A stretch of 64,000 bases of DNA from Albifimbria verrucaria. Lineage: Eukaryota > Ascomycota > Sordariomycetes > Hypocreales > Stachybotryaceae. The stretch is taken from NCBI GenBank assembly GCA_020081605.1, contig JAHREC010000018.1, positions 1,860,001 to 1,924,000 on the forward strand, read 5' to 3'. Position 1 is the first letter of the stretch, and every line of letters starts with the position of its first letter. Made by a program: the position numbers and the translations under genes. The notes under the pieces were generated by a model. It ran no database searches. It saw nothing but the letters and a program-made list of their open reading frames with translations, and was not told where the DNA came from. Positions 24,063 through 34,681 of this stretch are shown here, piece by piece.

Positions 24063-26798
24063 TGGCCGCCGAGCTTGACGACCAATATTTGACCTATGAA
24101 GGACGTTTGGCTTCCTTCCAGAAGTCCAAGAAGCGAGGCTCAGCTGCAAATCGCGGCACGAAACAACTGGGATGGCCTCACAAGTCCATATCACCAGCCA
24201 GTGTAAGGATTTCCTGAGCTCTCGCAAGGCGCGTTAGCCTTAGCACACTGCTGACATGGATATATAGCTTGCCAACGCTGGCTTCTACTTCTCTCCGACC
24301 CCAGACAACCCAGATAACACAGTTTGTTTCCTCTGCCGGAATGGTTTGGATGGCTGGGAAGCAGGCGATGATCCCTCGCAGAGCATCTCAAGCATGCGCC
24401 CAACTGTGGCTGGGCCATTGTCGCCGCCATTGAAGCAGAACTCGGCGATTATCACTTGCTTGACCCTAGTTCGCCTGACATGATCGAGGCCCGTAAAGCA
24501 ACGTTTGCTGGCAAGTGGCCGCATGAATCGAAGAAGGGGTGGAAATGCAAAACCAAACAGGTTCGTCGATGCATCCCATTTCGTTTAGGAGAAGTGTTAG
24601 CTAATGCAGTTCGTCTTAGCTTGTTGATGCAGGCTGGAAGTACACGCCAACCGCGGAATCCGAGGACATGGCGACCTGCACATACTGCCAATTGGCGCTG
24701 GACGGCTGGGAGCGAAACGACAAGCCACTGTGAGTTGCATTCATGCATAAATGTGTACCCAACTTCCGACTCTAACTCTCTACAAGCGACGAACACTATA
24801 AGCGATCTCCGGATTGCAGCTTCTTTGCTCTAGTCAATGAATCGCAAGCCAATGCAAAGAAGGGTGGCCGTGGGAAGACCGCCCGCGCGTCCAAAGCGTC
24901 CAGACTTTCAGTACAGTCTGTAGCGACTGTGGCTTCCGAGGCTCCTTCGATCAATGAGACGACGGTCGATCACGAAGACACCGTCCTGACTACTGCTTCA
25001 GGAAAGACCCAAGGGATAAAGAAGTCGAAGGCTAAGAAGGCAACCACGAGCAGAGCCAAAAGGGCAAGGCAAAGAAAGAAGAACCTTCTGAATTAGTGGA
25101 AGAGTCTCAACAATTAGAGGAACATGCCGTGTCTCCCCCAAGGCCACCCGTGGCAAGAAGCGAATGAGCGATGCTATTGAAGACTCTATTATCAGTACCT
25201 CCGAGGCACCCGCGTCCAAGAAGCGCGCCACACGAACGCGCGGTAGTAACCTAGCCGAGACGTCTGTGGCCACGGTATCCGAAGATGTGGAGATGTCCGA
25301 TGATGCAGCTCCTAAAAGACAGCTTCGCGTAAGAAGGGCCAGGCTGCCAATACTGCTCGATCAGTTAGGAAAGCATCGGTGTCATCCGAAGTATCTGCCA
25401 CGTCTCAGACTTCGTTGCGAGGACCTCCTGGTACCTTCCCTGACGATGATGAAATTGAGAGGCAGCTTCAGGCAGACCTTGACCGGCAAATCAGCGACGA
25501 TGAAGAGAATTTCGTTGTACATGATGACTCGAGTCACGTCAGATCTGAGATACACGAGGACCCTGTATCTCCTGCAAAGTCTGCAGCATACGCGATGTTC
25601 GACCCTTCACCAGTGGAAGTGAGCGAAGCAGAGGTAGACGATGAACTTAGAGCCCTTGAGGCAGAAATGGAGATGGAAGAAGAACCAGAAGAATTGCAGG
25701 TGCCAAAGAAGGGTCGAAAACCTGCCGTTCGCGAATCTTTGAAAGCCAAATCAGAGGTTTCGACATCGCCTCTCAAGGAGGAAGAGTTGGTCGTTGATTC
25801 CGAACCTCAACCCACAGTGCAAGTCGAGAGTGAAGCCGATGTCACCATGGGCAGCACGGATACAGTCCTCAAGAAGGGCAGCCAAGCCCGTACTAGCATC
25901 GGAAAGCGTGGTCGTGGTCGCCCATCCAAGGCTTCACTTGCATCACAGGACGCTTCTATGCTAGCCGAACCCATCGAGCCAGCTGAACCTACCAAGGCAC
26001 CGATAAAGCGTGGCCGTGGCCGACCTTCAAAAGCATCATTGGCATCGCAAGTATCCATTGAGGATGAAGAACGCAAATCAAGTGAGGCCCCGTTAAGCGC
26101 GGGCGTGGCAGACCACCCAAGCACTCGTTGGAGATGAGAGCCTCAATGGGTACGAGTGGCAACGATTTGAAGGAAGCAGTCGCAAGTCAAACTACAGATT
26201 TGGCAGCCGAAGACAGCACATTGAAAAGAAAATCTAAGCCGAGAGTTGTGTTGGAGACAGCGAGAGATGAAGTAGCTTCACCGCCTCCACCATCAAGCTC
26301 TCACGGCCTTGCTCAGCCGCCACTTACACCAGCGAAGATCATATCTCCCGCGCCGTCTGCTAGGCAACCAGCTCTATCTCCTTCCCAATCTCCTCAGTCA
26401 TCAGACGCTGAGAACCAGCCCCTTCATCAAAGCCTGCCGCTGGCACAGCCAGAAGGGTGGTGCTAGCTCCTGTGGCTACGACACCCGTGCGGGATTCTCC
26501 ATCGAGACGCAACGTCCTGGCAGGTCTTCAAAGCTCAGTCCCATGGACGGCTATGGACCTGGACGCCGTTCTTGGAACGCCACGTGGCGCCGAGAAGGAA
26601 AACGGCAGCGAACGTTTTCTGAAGCAGGGCAAGGAACTGACAAGTCCTGAGAAGCGAATGACTGTGGAGGAGTGGATCTACCACAATGCTGCTCAAGCTG
26701 AGAAGCAGCTCAAGCATGAATGCGAAATGATGATCAGTCGATTCGAGAGCGAGGGCACTCGAGCCATGAACGTTTTGGAGAGTCTAAAGGTTGATTAA
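24063..26798 (+). CDS. BIR1: BIR1/survivin-type chromosomal passenger protein
   Basis: Two BIR zinc-binding repeats place this in the survivin/Bir1 family, which works with Aurora kinase and INCENP at centromeres and the spindle midzone. BIR1 runs from LDDQYLTYEGRLASF to CFLCRNGLDGWEAGDDP..EHLKHAPNC. BIR2 runs from ARKATFAGKWPHES to CTYCQLALDGWERNDKPLDEHYKRSPDC. A long acidic/basic middle region carries three AT-hook-like blocks (RGRGRPS, RGRGRPS, RGRGRPP). The conserved fungal C-terminal helix follows, with LTSPEKRMTVEEWIYHN and CEMMISRFESEG. Introns are 24203-24267, 24561-24619 and 24730-24786. Six missing bases interrupt the frame: about 24373-24375, 25058-25064, 25135-25139, 25331-25332, 26088-26091 and 26419-26422. 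All are deletions, which argues for sequence error in an essential gene. The start at 24063 opens directly into the first BIR. Confidence 0.9.
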
Positions 26799-28042
26799 GG
26801 GAATGGATCCAGGACATACGGTTACGATTGGGAATAGCACAAGACAGAGTTTTTGGGTCTTGACGACTTCGATGAACATGGCGTTTCGGGAGGCTGGGCT
26901 GGATTAATTGTAATAGATATCGGACCTGCATTCTGATTGGACGTCTACGGTTTCCAGACATGTGCCCTCACGAGCTTGACCAGAGTCAGGCCGGTGATTC
27001 CCTCCGTGGTGATAGGCAACTCAATGGCCATCCGGCTCTATGTAACCTTTGACGGAAGCAACAAGTGATTGACGGCATCTCCCGCCTGAAGTCTAAACGT
27101 ACATTAGCGTCGCGTTCCCTCAGCCCACCGTGCCAATCACCGTCTACCCGTTTGATGATTCTCGCCATGGCACTGGCACCTAAGCTGAGGGGTCGTTGCG
27201 CTCGCGTGGACTCGTGACGGTCCAAGGGGTCGACGACTGGTCTGGATCGGCACTGGCATCTTCCAACCACCCAAAGCAAACCTTGTTATGACCGAGTGCA
27301 GACGGCAGAACGTAAAATACAACCTTGTACCCCTCTGGGGAGTACGTGTAATGCAAGCCCGAATGCCTTCTTGTATCTACGTTAACTAGAATACCTAAGT
27401 AGGTATGTGTTTGCGATTCCATTGCATCAGTTGCAAACTGGTTGGGATGACTTGGCAGTGTATAATAAATAGGTAGTTACAACATACGTTGCCCTGGAAG
27501 GCCCTGTCACTTACAGCACTCAGCGCTCTGGGAGGCCCAATCAACACAGCAGGCAATGCCCTGGAAGGCCGTGGCAGCTACAGCGCACAACCCACTGGGA
27601 GGGCCTGAGAGGCCTGAGTTCTCCAGCGTCTTGGTACCAGTAGAAATCCAGAATTCCAGGTTTTCGGAGTGGACGAAGAGCCTAGGCCAATGAAAACCTG
27701 GCGAAGCCAAGGCTATAACTCCACCAGAGGGGTATCGCCATCTGGACGCCTCCACGCAGTGGCCTGTCTCACAGGGGAACCAGCCATGTGCAGAAAGCAT
27801 GTTCGTCAACGTACCCGGTGAGACTTGGTGACGGTAAAGTCTCAACTGCCACGCTCCCGGTAGAGGGGAGTGGGGAACCACATGTCGGTTCTTGTATGTA
27901 TATAGATGCACATATGCCCGCTTGGCAGTTCTTCCTTTCTCAGCGTCACAGTCGTGGTCCTATAAGCTCATGTACCAGTCAATTTCAAACCGTCGCACCG
28001 TTCCGCCTGTGTAGAACACAATCAGCTTTCATCTCTTCGAAA
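26799..28042. other. Intergenic, no supported gene
   Basis: 3' flank of BIR1 and unassigned sequence. A pair of diverged direct repeats is at about 27487-27611, and a TACCTAAGTAGGTA palindrome-like motif is at 27392-27405. A minus-strand open frame (27507-27911) spans the repeat and encodes a Cys-containing tail with no recognisable fold; it was not accepted. Confidence 0.5.
27487..27611. repeat. Two diverged direct repeats, about 65 bases each
   Basis: GTTGCCCTGGAAGGCC and AATGCCCTGGAAGGCC begin two units about 65 bases apart. Each continues with a similar CACTTACAGC or CAGCTACAGC block and a CTGGGAGG block. Identity falls off towards the ends. It could be an old tandem duplication or a remnant of a larger repeat. 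Confidence 0.55.
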
Positions 28043-28343
28043 ATGCTCGGCTTCTTCCCAACCGCCTGCACCGTCCCGGTCCCCGGGCTGAGGTATTCTC
28101 CGAACTGTGGGAGCGAAGCACCAGAAAGACGCGAGCCATGCTGGCGGCCAAGCGCGAAGCCGCCATGATCCGCGAGGCCGAGAGACATGCGCTAAGCAAG
28201 CTCTATTCGACGACTTCAAGCACCTGAGGTAAGCCCCAGTGCTCGAGACGGGGAGGGCCTCGTGCTGACGGTGACAAAGACTGGTTCTGGCCGGCGTCAT
28301 AATGCGAGGGACATCAAGTTCATGGAGCGTGCGCTTTATGTAA
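28043..28343 (+). CDS. Candidate small charged helical protein
   Basis: Unrecognised. The start MLGFFPTACTVPVPG is followed, after an apparent one-base loss in GGG at 28085-28087, by a charged, helix-prone stretch (AEVFSELWERSTRKTRAM, then KREAAMIREAERHAL). A second one-base loss near 28191-28194 leads into KQALFDDFKHLR, which ends at a plausible GTAAG donor (about 28229). A possible second exon begins near 28280 and stops at 28341-28343. Both shifts go in the same direction as those in the confident genes, which is the main reason to believe it. The C-terminal end is a guess. It could instead be a decayed gene fragment. Confidence 0.35.
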
Positions 28344-28873
28344 TTTCTTCACAGAACCACTTCAATTAACTTTGACAGTACCAATTGGCCTTTCAATCCC
28401 TCGCTGTCAGACGACTATTATGTACAGCTCCTCTCCTAGTGTCAAGCCAAATCCAACGCCCTCACCATTCAATCCTGATACCCAATTACTTTCCTCCTAG
28501 CCTGGTCCAGATCCTTTTCCCAAGGTACAGCATCTCTCCTCTGTCAGATACGGCATGTTCGCATTAAATGAGTGTCAGGGTATCTAATCTTCCAATGTTC
28601 TGGTCATGAACATTTCCAATTTTCAAAAAATCAAAAGTATGCGAATTGCGCCGTGTAATGAGTGTGTTGTGATTCCGCCTGGCCGTGAGTGTGTGAAAAA
28701 GCCTTCTACGTCCCATCTCTTCCCTCGTGATGCTCAGGCACAATTCACGAAGCAAGGAAATGAAAGTAAAAAGACTTTAATACACTATCATCATTATCCA
28801 TCAATAATGAGGGAAAAGAAAGAGAAATTTGCCAATGGCCCCTCCAACAATGAACCTGTAGTCTTGGAGCGCT
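28344..28873. other. Intergenic 3' region
   Basis: AT-rich, no accepted coding frame. It lies between the ends of the candidate small gene (+) and the GPI-anchored protein gene (-), and likely holds their 3' processing signals. Confidence 0.55.
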
Positions 28874-29780
28874 TTAGGCAACTACGGCGAGGAAGGTGAA
28901 GAGGGTAGCCAAGATCGTGGCGCCCACGGTGAAGCGGAATCCAGTCGACTCGGGGCAGGGACAGGGGTGCTGCCTGGAGTGTTGGTGGGCCGGCCTGGAA
29001 TGACGACTGTGCCTTGGGTTGTGGGAGAGCCAGGTCCAATAAGTGTAGGTGTGGATCCAGAACCACCATTGCCGGGCGAACCCTGCCCAGCATCTCCAGA
29101 GCCGGAGCCAGAGGAGCCAGAGGAGCCAGAACCGGAGCCGGAGTCAGAACCAGAGCCGGAGCCAGTGCCAGGAGAACCAGATGGGCCGGCGGGGTCGGGA
29201 GTGGTGGGGCCACCGGAGGGGCTAGGGGGTTTGCAGTTCCTGAAGGTCCGGGGTTGGCGGTGTCAGATGGCGACGCGCCGGTGCCTGATGGTGGATTGAC
29301 CGTGTCAGAAGATGGGGGGACCAGTAGGGGGCGACTCTGTGGAACCTGGGTTCTCAGCAGATGACGCGGAGGGCACATCAGGTGAGCTAGTCGAAGGAGA
29401 CTCGGGAGAGTCTGTCGAGGACGACTCGGAAGAGCCAGTCGACGGAGACCCGGGTGATCCTGAAGACGAAGGCTCGGTAGATGAGCTCGAAGAAGTAGTT
29501 AACGTACCGCTAGGAGGCACTCCAGAAGTGCTAGATGTGTTCTCATCACTGCCCGTGGTGGTTGGAGGCACATCAGTGGTGGTTGGGGTACATCAGTAGT
29601 GGTTGGGGGCACGTCAGTGGTCGGCGGCTCATCAGTGGTTGGTGGCTCGTTAGTGGTGGTCGGCGACGTAGTGGTCGGGGATGTGGTGGTCGGTGATGTG
29701 GTAGTCGGCGACGTGGTGGTCGGGGATGTGGTGGTTGGTGATGTGGTGGTCGTCGTGGTGGTCGTGGTTGAAGGCTCAGA

Positions 29781-29817
<37 letters not shown>

Positions 29818-30762
29818 TCGGGGAGAGTCGTGAAGTCGGTGGTGCTGATTGTGCCTGGGGTGGTGGTGATTGTGGTACCAGGCCCGGGAGTTGTCACGGG
29901 GTCCTCGGGAGGGAAAGGGGAAACGCCATCGCAAGCGTCGATGATGTTGACCCAATCAGTTCCCAGAAACTGTCGAATCTCATCTCTGTCTGCACCAGTA
30001 GCGTTGAGAATGCATCCGGTGCACTGCCTGAGGGTAGGCAGGAAGACATTATCTCCGTTATCAGTACACAGCTGAGGGTCGTTGTTTGCAACACCGTCCG
30101 TCCAAAGCTGCCAAGCGTTACGACAAGGATCGTGGCAACCCGGGGGTCGGGCCATCTTCCTGGCGTTTGACAATTTGCTCGGAGCCATATCCAAAGATAT
30201 CCCAGCTAAGACCGAAGTCATGGGGATCCAATTCGAAGTAACCCCATGAGGGTTGAAGGTGCTCTGGGTCGTTCTTCGTGCCATCCAAGTTCAACGATGG
30301 AACACCAATGCAGTCATCGGGGTCGCAGATGAAGTCACGGCTGGGAAGACCTGGCCACATGTTGCAGCCCGCAGGCTTGGGCGGGTTGCAAACTTGGCCC
30401 ACCGCGCAGCCATAGAGAGGGCTGAATTTGGTTCGAGCTTCCCGGAGGGAACCCGTTGGCTTGGGACAGAGTGTGACCTTGGAGATAGGCTGGACAAGCG
30501 TTGTCTCGGCGGGAAGCGTGACCGTTGACGGAGGGATATTGATGACGCTTGTCGTGATGGCCGCACCGTCACTCCTGATAGTTGTCTTGATTTCTCCACC
30601 ATCTCGTGTGACCGTATAACCAGGAATTGTAACGGTCTGAGGAGGAGGGACATCGTCGCGGGCGACCATGCCGACGTGTGGTTTATACGCCGCCTCCGGC
30701 AATGAGTTTGCCACGCCGGAGAGCATAGCGCTCGCAGCCCAGAGAGAATTGGAGGTACGCAT
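28874..30762 (-). CDS. Ser/Thr-rich GPI-anchored cell-wall protein
   Basis: Predicted secreted surface glycoprotein. The start at 30762 gives MRTSNSLWAASAMLSGVANS, a signal peptide. The N-terminal domain contains TVTIPGYTVTRDGGEIKTTI, FSPLYGCAVGQVCNPPKPAGC, and SWGYFELDPHDFGLSWDIFG. A second Cys domain has GCHDPCRNAWQLW, CTDNGDNVFLP, CTGCILNATG, and DWVNIIDACDG. A mucin-like region of TTTSP repeats follows, then Ser/Pro/Gly-rich sequence. The C-terminus ESTGFRFTVGATILATLF, ending VVA, is a typical GPI-attachment signal. Five homopolymer indels occur: an extra base in GGGGG at 30142-30146, a missing base in 29585-29588, an extra base in GGGGGG at 29314-29319, and missing bases in 29225-29229 and 28964-28967 (+ strand). 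The function may be adhesion or wall structure; I do not recognise an enzyme. Confidence 0.8.
29600..29820 (-). repeat. TTTSP / TTT coding repeat in wall protein
   Basis: Degenerate 12-15-base units encode TTTSP six or seven times, flanked by poly-Thr. It codes for an O-glycosylated stalk in the GPI-anchored protein. Such repeats expand and contract easily. Confidence 0.85.
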
Positions 30763-33700
30763 TTTCAATTCTGTCGCTAACCACGAAGAGCGAACAGTGG
30801 CAGTTCCAAAAAGAGAGGCTCGAGGATTAACGAATGTGGGACACGACAACGACTGTCCGATCCTGAGATCCGCAACCAATGTGTACTTGAAGGGAGGCTG
30901 GGGAGCTGGGAGAGGTGTGCGAATTGGGACACGGCGTAGTGCTGTGGGCACGCATATATACGGAGAGAGGGGAGCTCCAACTACGTGCCAGGGTCCCAGA
31001 GGCTGAGCCCAAGCAGCCCTACCACCTTCTCCCACCACCCTGGACGTTGCCTGGACACTTGGGACCTTGGGAGCATGTCCCGGAAATTTCTGCTTACATC
31101 GACTCGTCAAGCCACCAGGATACTGATGGAACGGGGAAACGTGCGAGCGCACAGACGGATCGCCCTCTTGTTATGTCTATCGCAAGCTCACAAACCAAGT
31201 CGCCACCTCATCGTCCTACAGTCAGCGCCGAATCAATGGACCCAATTCAGTGACTGAATGTTAGTTGAGCTTGGGCCTGGTGCTTCCAGAGTCAACACAA
31301 TGATTGTAATTGTATGTGGTGCTGACAATTGAGGGCAACTCTTGGTACGATGGAAAGCTTCAACAACTGCCAGAGGGGAGCTCCAGGAAACGACGCCATA
31401 CTGGCAGTCTAAGCCAACCAAGGGTGGCGAGCGGGCACCCCACAACTACGATCCGGTATACGGAGGAATACGACCTGAGTGGGATGGTAACATTGATGTT
31501 GCTGATGGGAGAGACGAGGCTGGCGGCCGTTCCCACCCTTGCAAGCCATCTATCTGATCGCAGAAACAAGCCTTCCGGATGGACAGATCTATTGGGCCGG
31601 TATTGTTACCAGCTTGCTTGAAGCATTGCGCACCACCTCTGGACCTTGGCATACTCAAAAGCAAGCTCTTCAGCTGATGTGTCTTCAAGACACTGTAATT
31701 GTCCAATTGCTGTAGGATCTATTCATTTCCTTAGCGGGTTGCCCTGAGTGTTTGTAGATTGTCATCGACCAGGGCCAGGGTCTAGAGTCTGTGAGGGAGT
31801 CATCAGAAACAGACCAACACAGAAGAATAGCACCGAGTTGATTAGCCGGTGGTGCCGCCATCGGTCTGCCCTGCAGCTCACGACCCATGTACAACACAGA
31901 GAACCGGGGTGCCAAGCGGTGTTGAGCCTCCCTCTTCTGGAGGTGGGCAGGGAGGTTCTGAAAGTGCAGGAAGCCTTGGCGCTCAGCAAATTGATTGGAC
32001 GTAAGCAGTGTGACAGCGGGAAGAATGCCTGATTGGGCGTTCGGTACGGCAGCCTGAGCACACAAGAAGCAGGTATGATCAATATAAGTCATCGCGTGTG
32101 GTTGACCGTCTTGATGTTGCACAACATTCAGGGCCGACTGGAGAGCCGTCGACAACAGAACGCGTCTTGCCAAAGCACATTGGAGGGGGCAAGGTCGCTC
32201 AACTGGCGGCCAACTATGGTGGCTGCAGCCGAACCGTATTGGACGGAAATAGGGAGAAGCGGGAGCGTTCGTGACAATTCTGTTGGATGTTGGATGCTGA
32301 ATCAACACATTGGCTGGTGCCTACTGGAACATGGCGTGGCAAGGGAAGGGAAGTTGTGACTTGGCAAAAGCAAGGACTGAAAGGGCCGCAACCTCAGGCA
32401 CCCTCGATTTGGTGCCTCGATATCGGCTGGTTTGCCTTGCAAGTCTTAGTAGGTACCCCAGGTTATTACCACCTTGGGCAGGCTGGCTCCTTACGGTTAC
32501 CATCGCCGGCTTACATAGTGCTTGTGGAATTGATGGACTTTGTCGTTTCTCGAAATATCTTCAAGCGCGAAAATGCCATCTCCATGTTATTTAAGAATAG
32601 AGCTACTACCTGGTCTAGCCTCGGGCTCTTGTCATCGCGCTTGTGCTAGTGTTGTGAGGCTGACCCAAACAATGACGACCAAAGTACCTTGCCTTAGTAC
32701 ATCTCCACCCTGCCTTAATCAGGAAAAAGGTGCGGATCAGGTAAGCGTCAACATCCACCGTTAACAATTTCACCTGTGCATCCTTCGCCCGTTGCTATCT
32801 CTCCGCTCATCTCATCTCATCATTCAATTTAACCCACTTCTCTCGTCTATTAGGCTTGTGAAAGTTCGGTGCAATGGGCCGCCATTCCCTCGAGGTGGCA
32901 AATCCGACCTCGGCCTCGGCCTTGATCATGCCGCAACGGCTGCTCTAGAGTCAACTACCACCACATACCCGTCGCCCCCAATGCAAATGTTGCCCGGGCC
33001 CATTACAGCCACAACGTTCCATTGCATGCGCTCTTATCTTCTTCCGTTTCTTTCTTCCTGAGCATTGTCCACAGAAAGATCGGACGACGTGAGGGAATGG
33101 TCATTGCTGCCCCTGGGGTCCCCTTGTCTCCAGCACAAACTCTTGCTGTAGGCTTCGATCGTCACCACCACACTTGAGCGACGCTGCTGTTCAGCCAGAC
33201 CACCTGGTTCTCTCCAGGGTGTGAATGAGCTGCAGAAACCTTACGGCCCAGAGCCAAGTGACAAGGGTTGTTCCCAATAGCCCCGGCCAGCTCACCATAT
33301 AAATCCTTGTCGTTGCCGATCCCTGCAAGACAAGAACGGGGTCGAACCGCTTGCTCCGCTCTGGTGTGTTCTCGTCGCCATTGACCAAGTCACGCAGGTC
33401 ACGGTCCCGGAATGAGACTCTGCTATGCCACCAAACAAGAAAAATGGTCAGCCTCTCCTCTAGTCAGTGTCATCAATTCACCTACAGTGGTGGACTAGTC
33501 TTACCAGTCGGCCAATATTTTGCCGCATCTAGTACCCACAGAGTGTTAAAAGACAAGGCTGTATTTGGAAACATAACCATTCTTCGACTCCTCAGCCTAG
33601 CAGTCTCGTTCTCGTCATGGCATAGTTCTCTTCTCTTACCAGGACCATCTCCATCGATACAGTTTTTTTCGCCTTTAGTGCTAATGATCCGGCGTCACCG

Positions 33701-34681
33701 TAAGTAAGCGCAATGCGTGTCCCGGCAACCTGGGAGATCAATCCTTCGAAACCCTTGCCTCTTTTCGACCAGGGTTCCGTCTTGGGTTTGGAGCATGGAT
33801 AACACTATGGGTTGACTTGAACTTACCCACGTGTCGGTGTAAGACGAGGTACGACGGCACCGTCCTAAGAGGTTGTGCCGAGTGGCCCTGGTCGCCAGAC
33901 AATGGCCACACGACCTTCCCAACACAGTACGTAGTGGTGTCTGGTCGCCTCACTCGTTCTCTCGCGCATGTACTTGCATTCAAGGGTGCCATTGCTGCCA
34001 AGCGCTCTTTTAGTGCTGGCAGGCTTACTCTCTAGTTCCTTGGTGGGCTACGACGGAGTTGACGATACCCATTCTTTGGTGGCTGGGGCCCAAGATATTC
34101 TTCCATTTGTCCTGTTTCTGTGACATCCATCTTTCTAAACACCATACTGTACCGAACAGATCCCTTCTCGCCCCTTTGGCCTCACCTGCTCGCTCAGGCC
34201 GAAGACGTCTGCGCTCGCCTTCTTCGGCATCAAAACCCTTCTCAGACGGGAAGGGCGGGATTATTCAGGAAAGGAACCCTCTGTCCGTCTCCCGCCACCC
34301 CCAAATTCTTTTCTTCTGATTCTACCCTCCATTCCTATTCGCCCACTTGGTGTGCGGGGTTGTCAGACCGGGCCTGTTGGTTGCATGCTGGGCGCTATTG
34401 GGGCTCACTCTGTCGTTCGTGTGTACGGACCATCAGCCGTTCTGTCAGCCTCTTGTACATCGTGGCGACCCGCCGGCCCTAAGACTCTGGTCACCGAACA
34501 AGGACCTCTTTGTATCCTGGTGGCTCTGTAGCACTTTTCTACGGCACATCGACGTGCGCGGACAAGCACGACGCTCGCCTGCTCTTGTGCGAATTTTTTC
34601 GAGCAATGTCCTGCTGAAGCTCCTACGGTATAGCAATCAGGATATTACTCCGTTGAATCGAGACTCGAGCCAACCGGGACC
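30763..34681. other. 3.9-kb region with no supported gene
   Basis: The right part is the upstream region of the kelch gene and the left part is the promoter of the GPI-anchored protein, with TATATA at about 30955-30960. Open frames up to about 200 codons occur on the minus strand (31685-32308) but show no domain, no exon-like structure, and no same-direction frame continuity. Nothing identifiable as a transposon was seen. Confidence 0.55.

Noticed and set aside
27507..27911. Minus-strand Cys-containing frame as a hydrophobin
   Set aside because: The Cys spacing does not match the eight-Cys hydrophobin pattern and no signal peptide precedes it.
29599..30075. 158-codon plus-strand frame rich in V/G (VVVGDVVVGD)
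   Set aside because: It is the antisense of the TTTSP repeat in the GPI-anchored protein; repeats give open frames on both strands.
31685..32308. 207-codon minus-strand frame
   Set aside because: No recognisable motif, atypical composition, and no neighbouring exons. Treated as chance.
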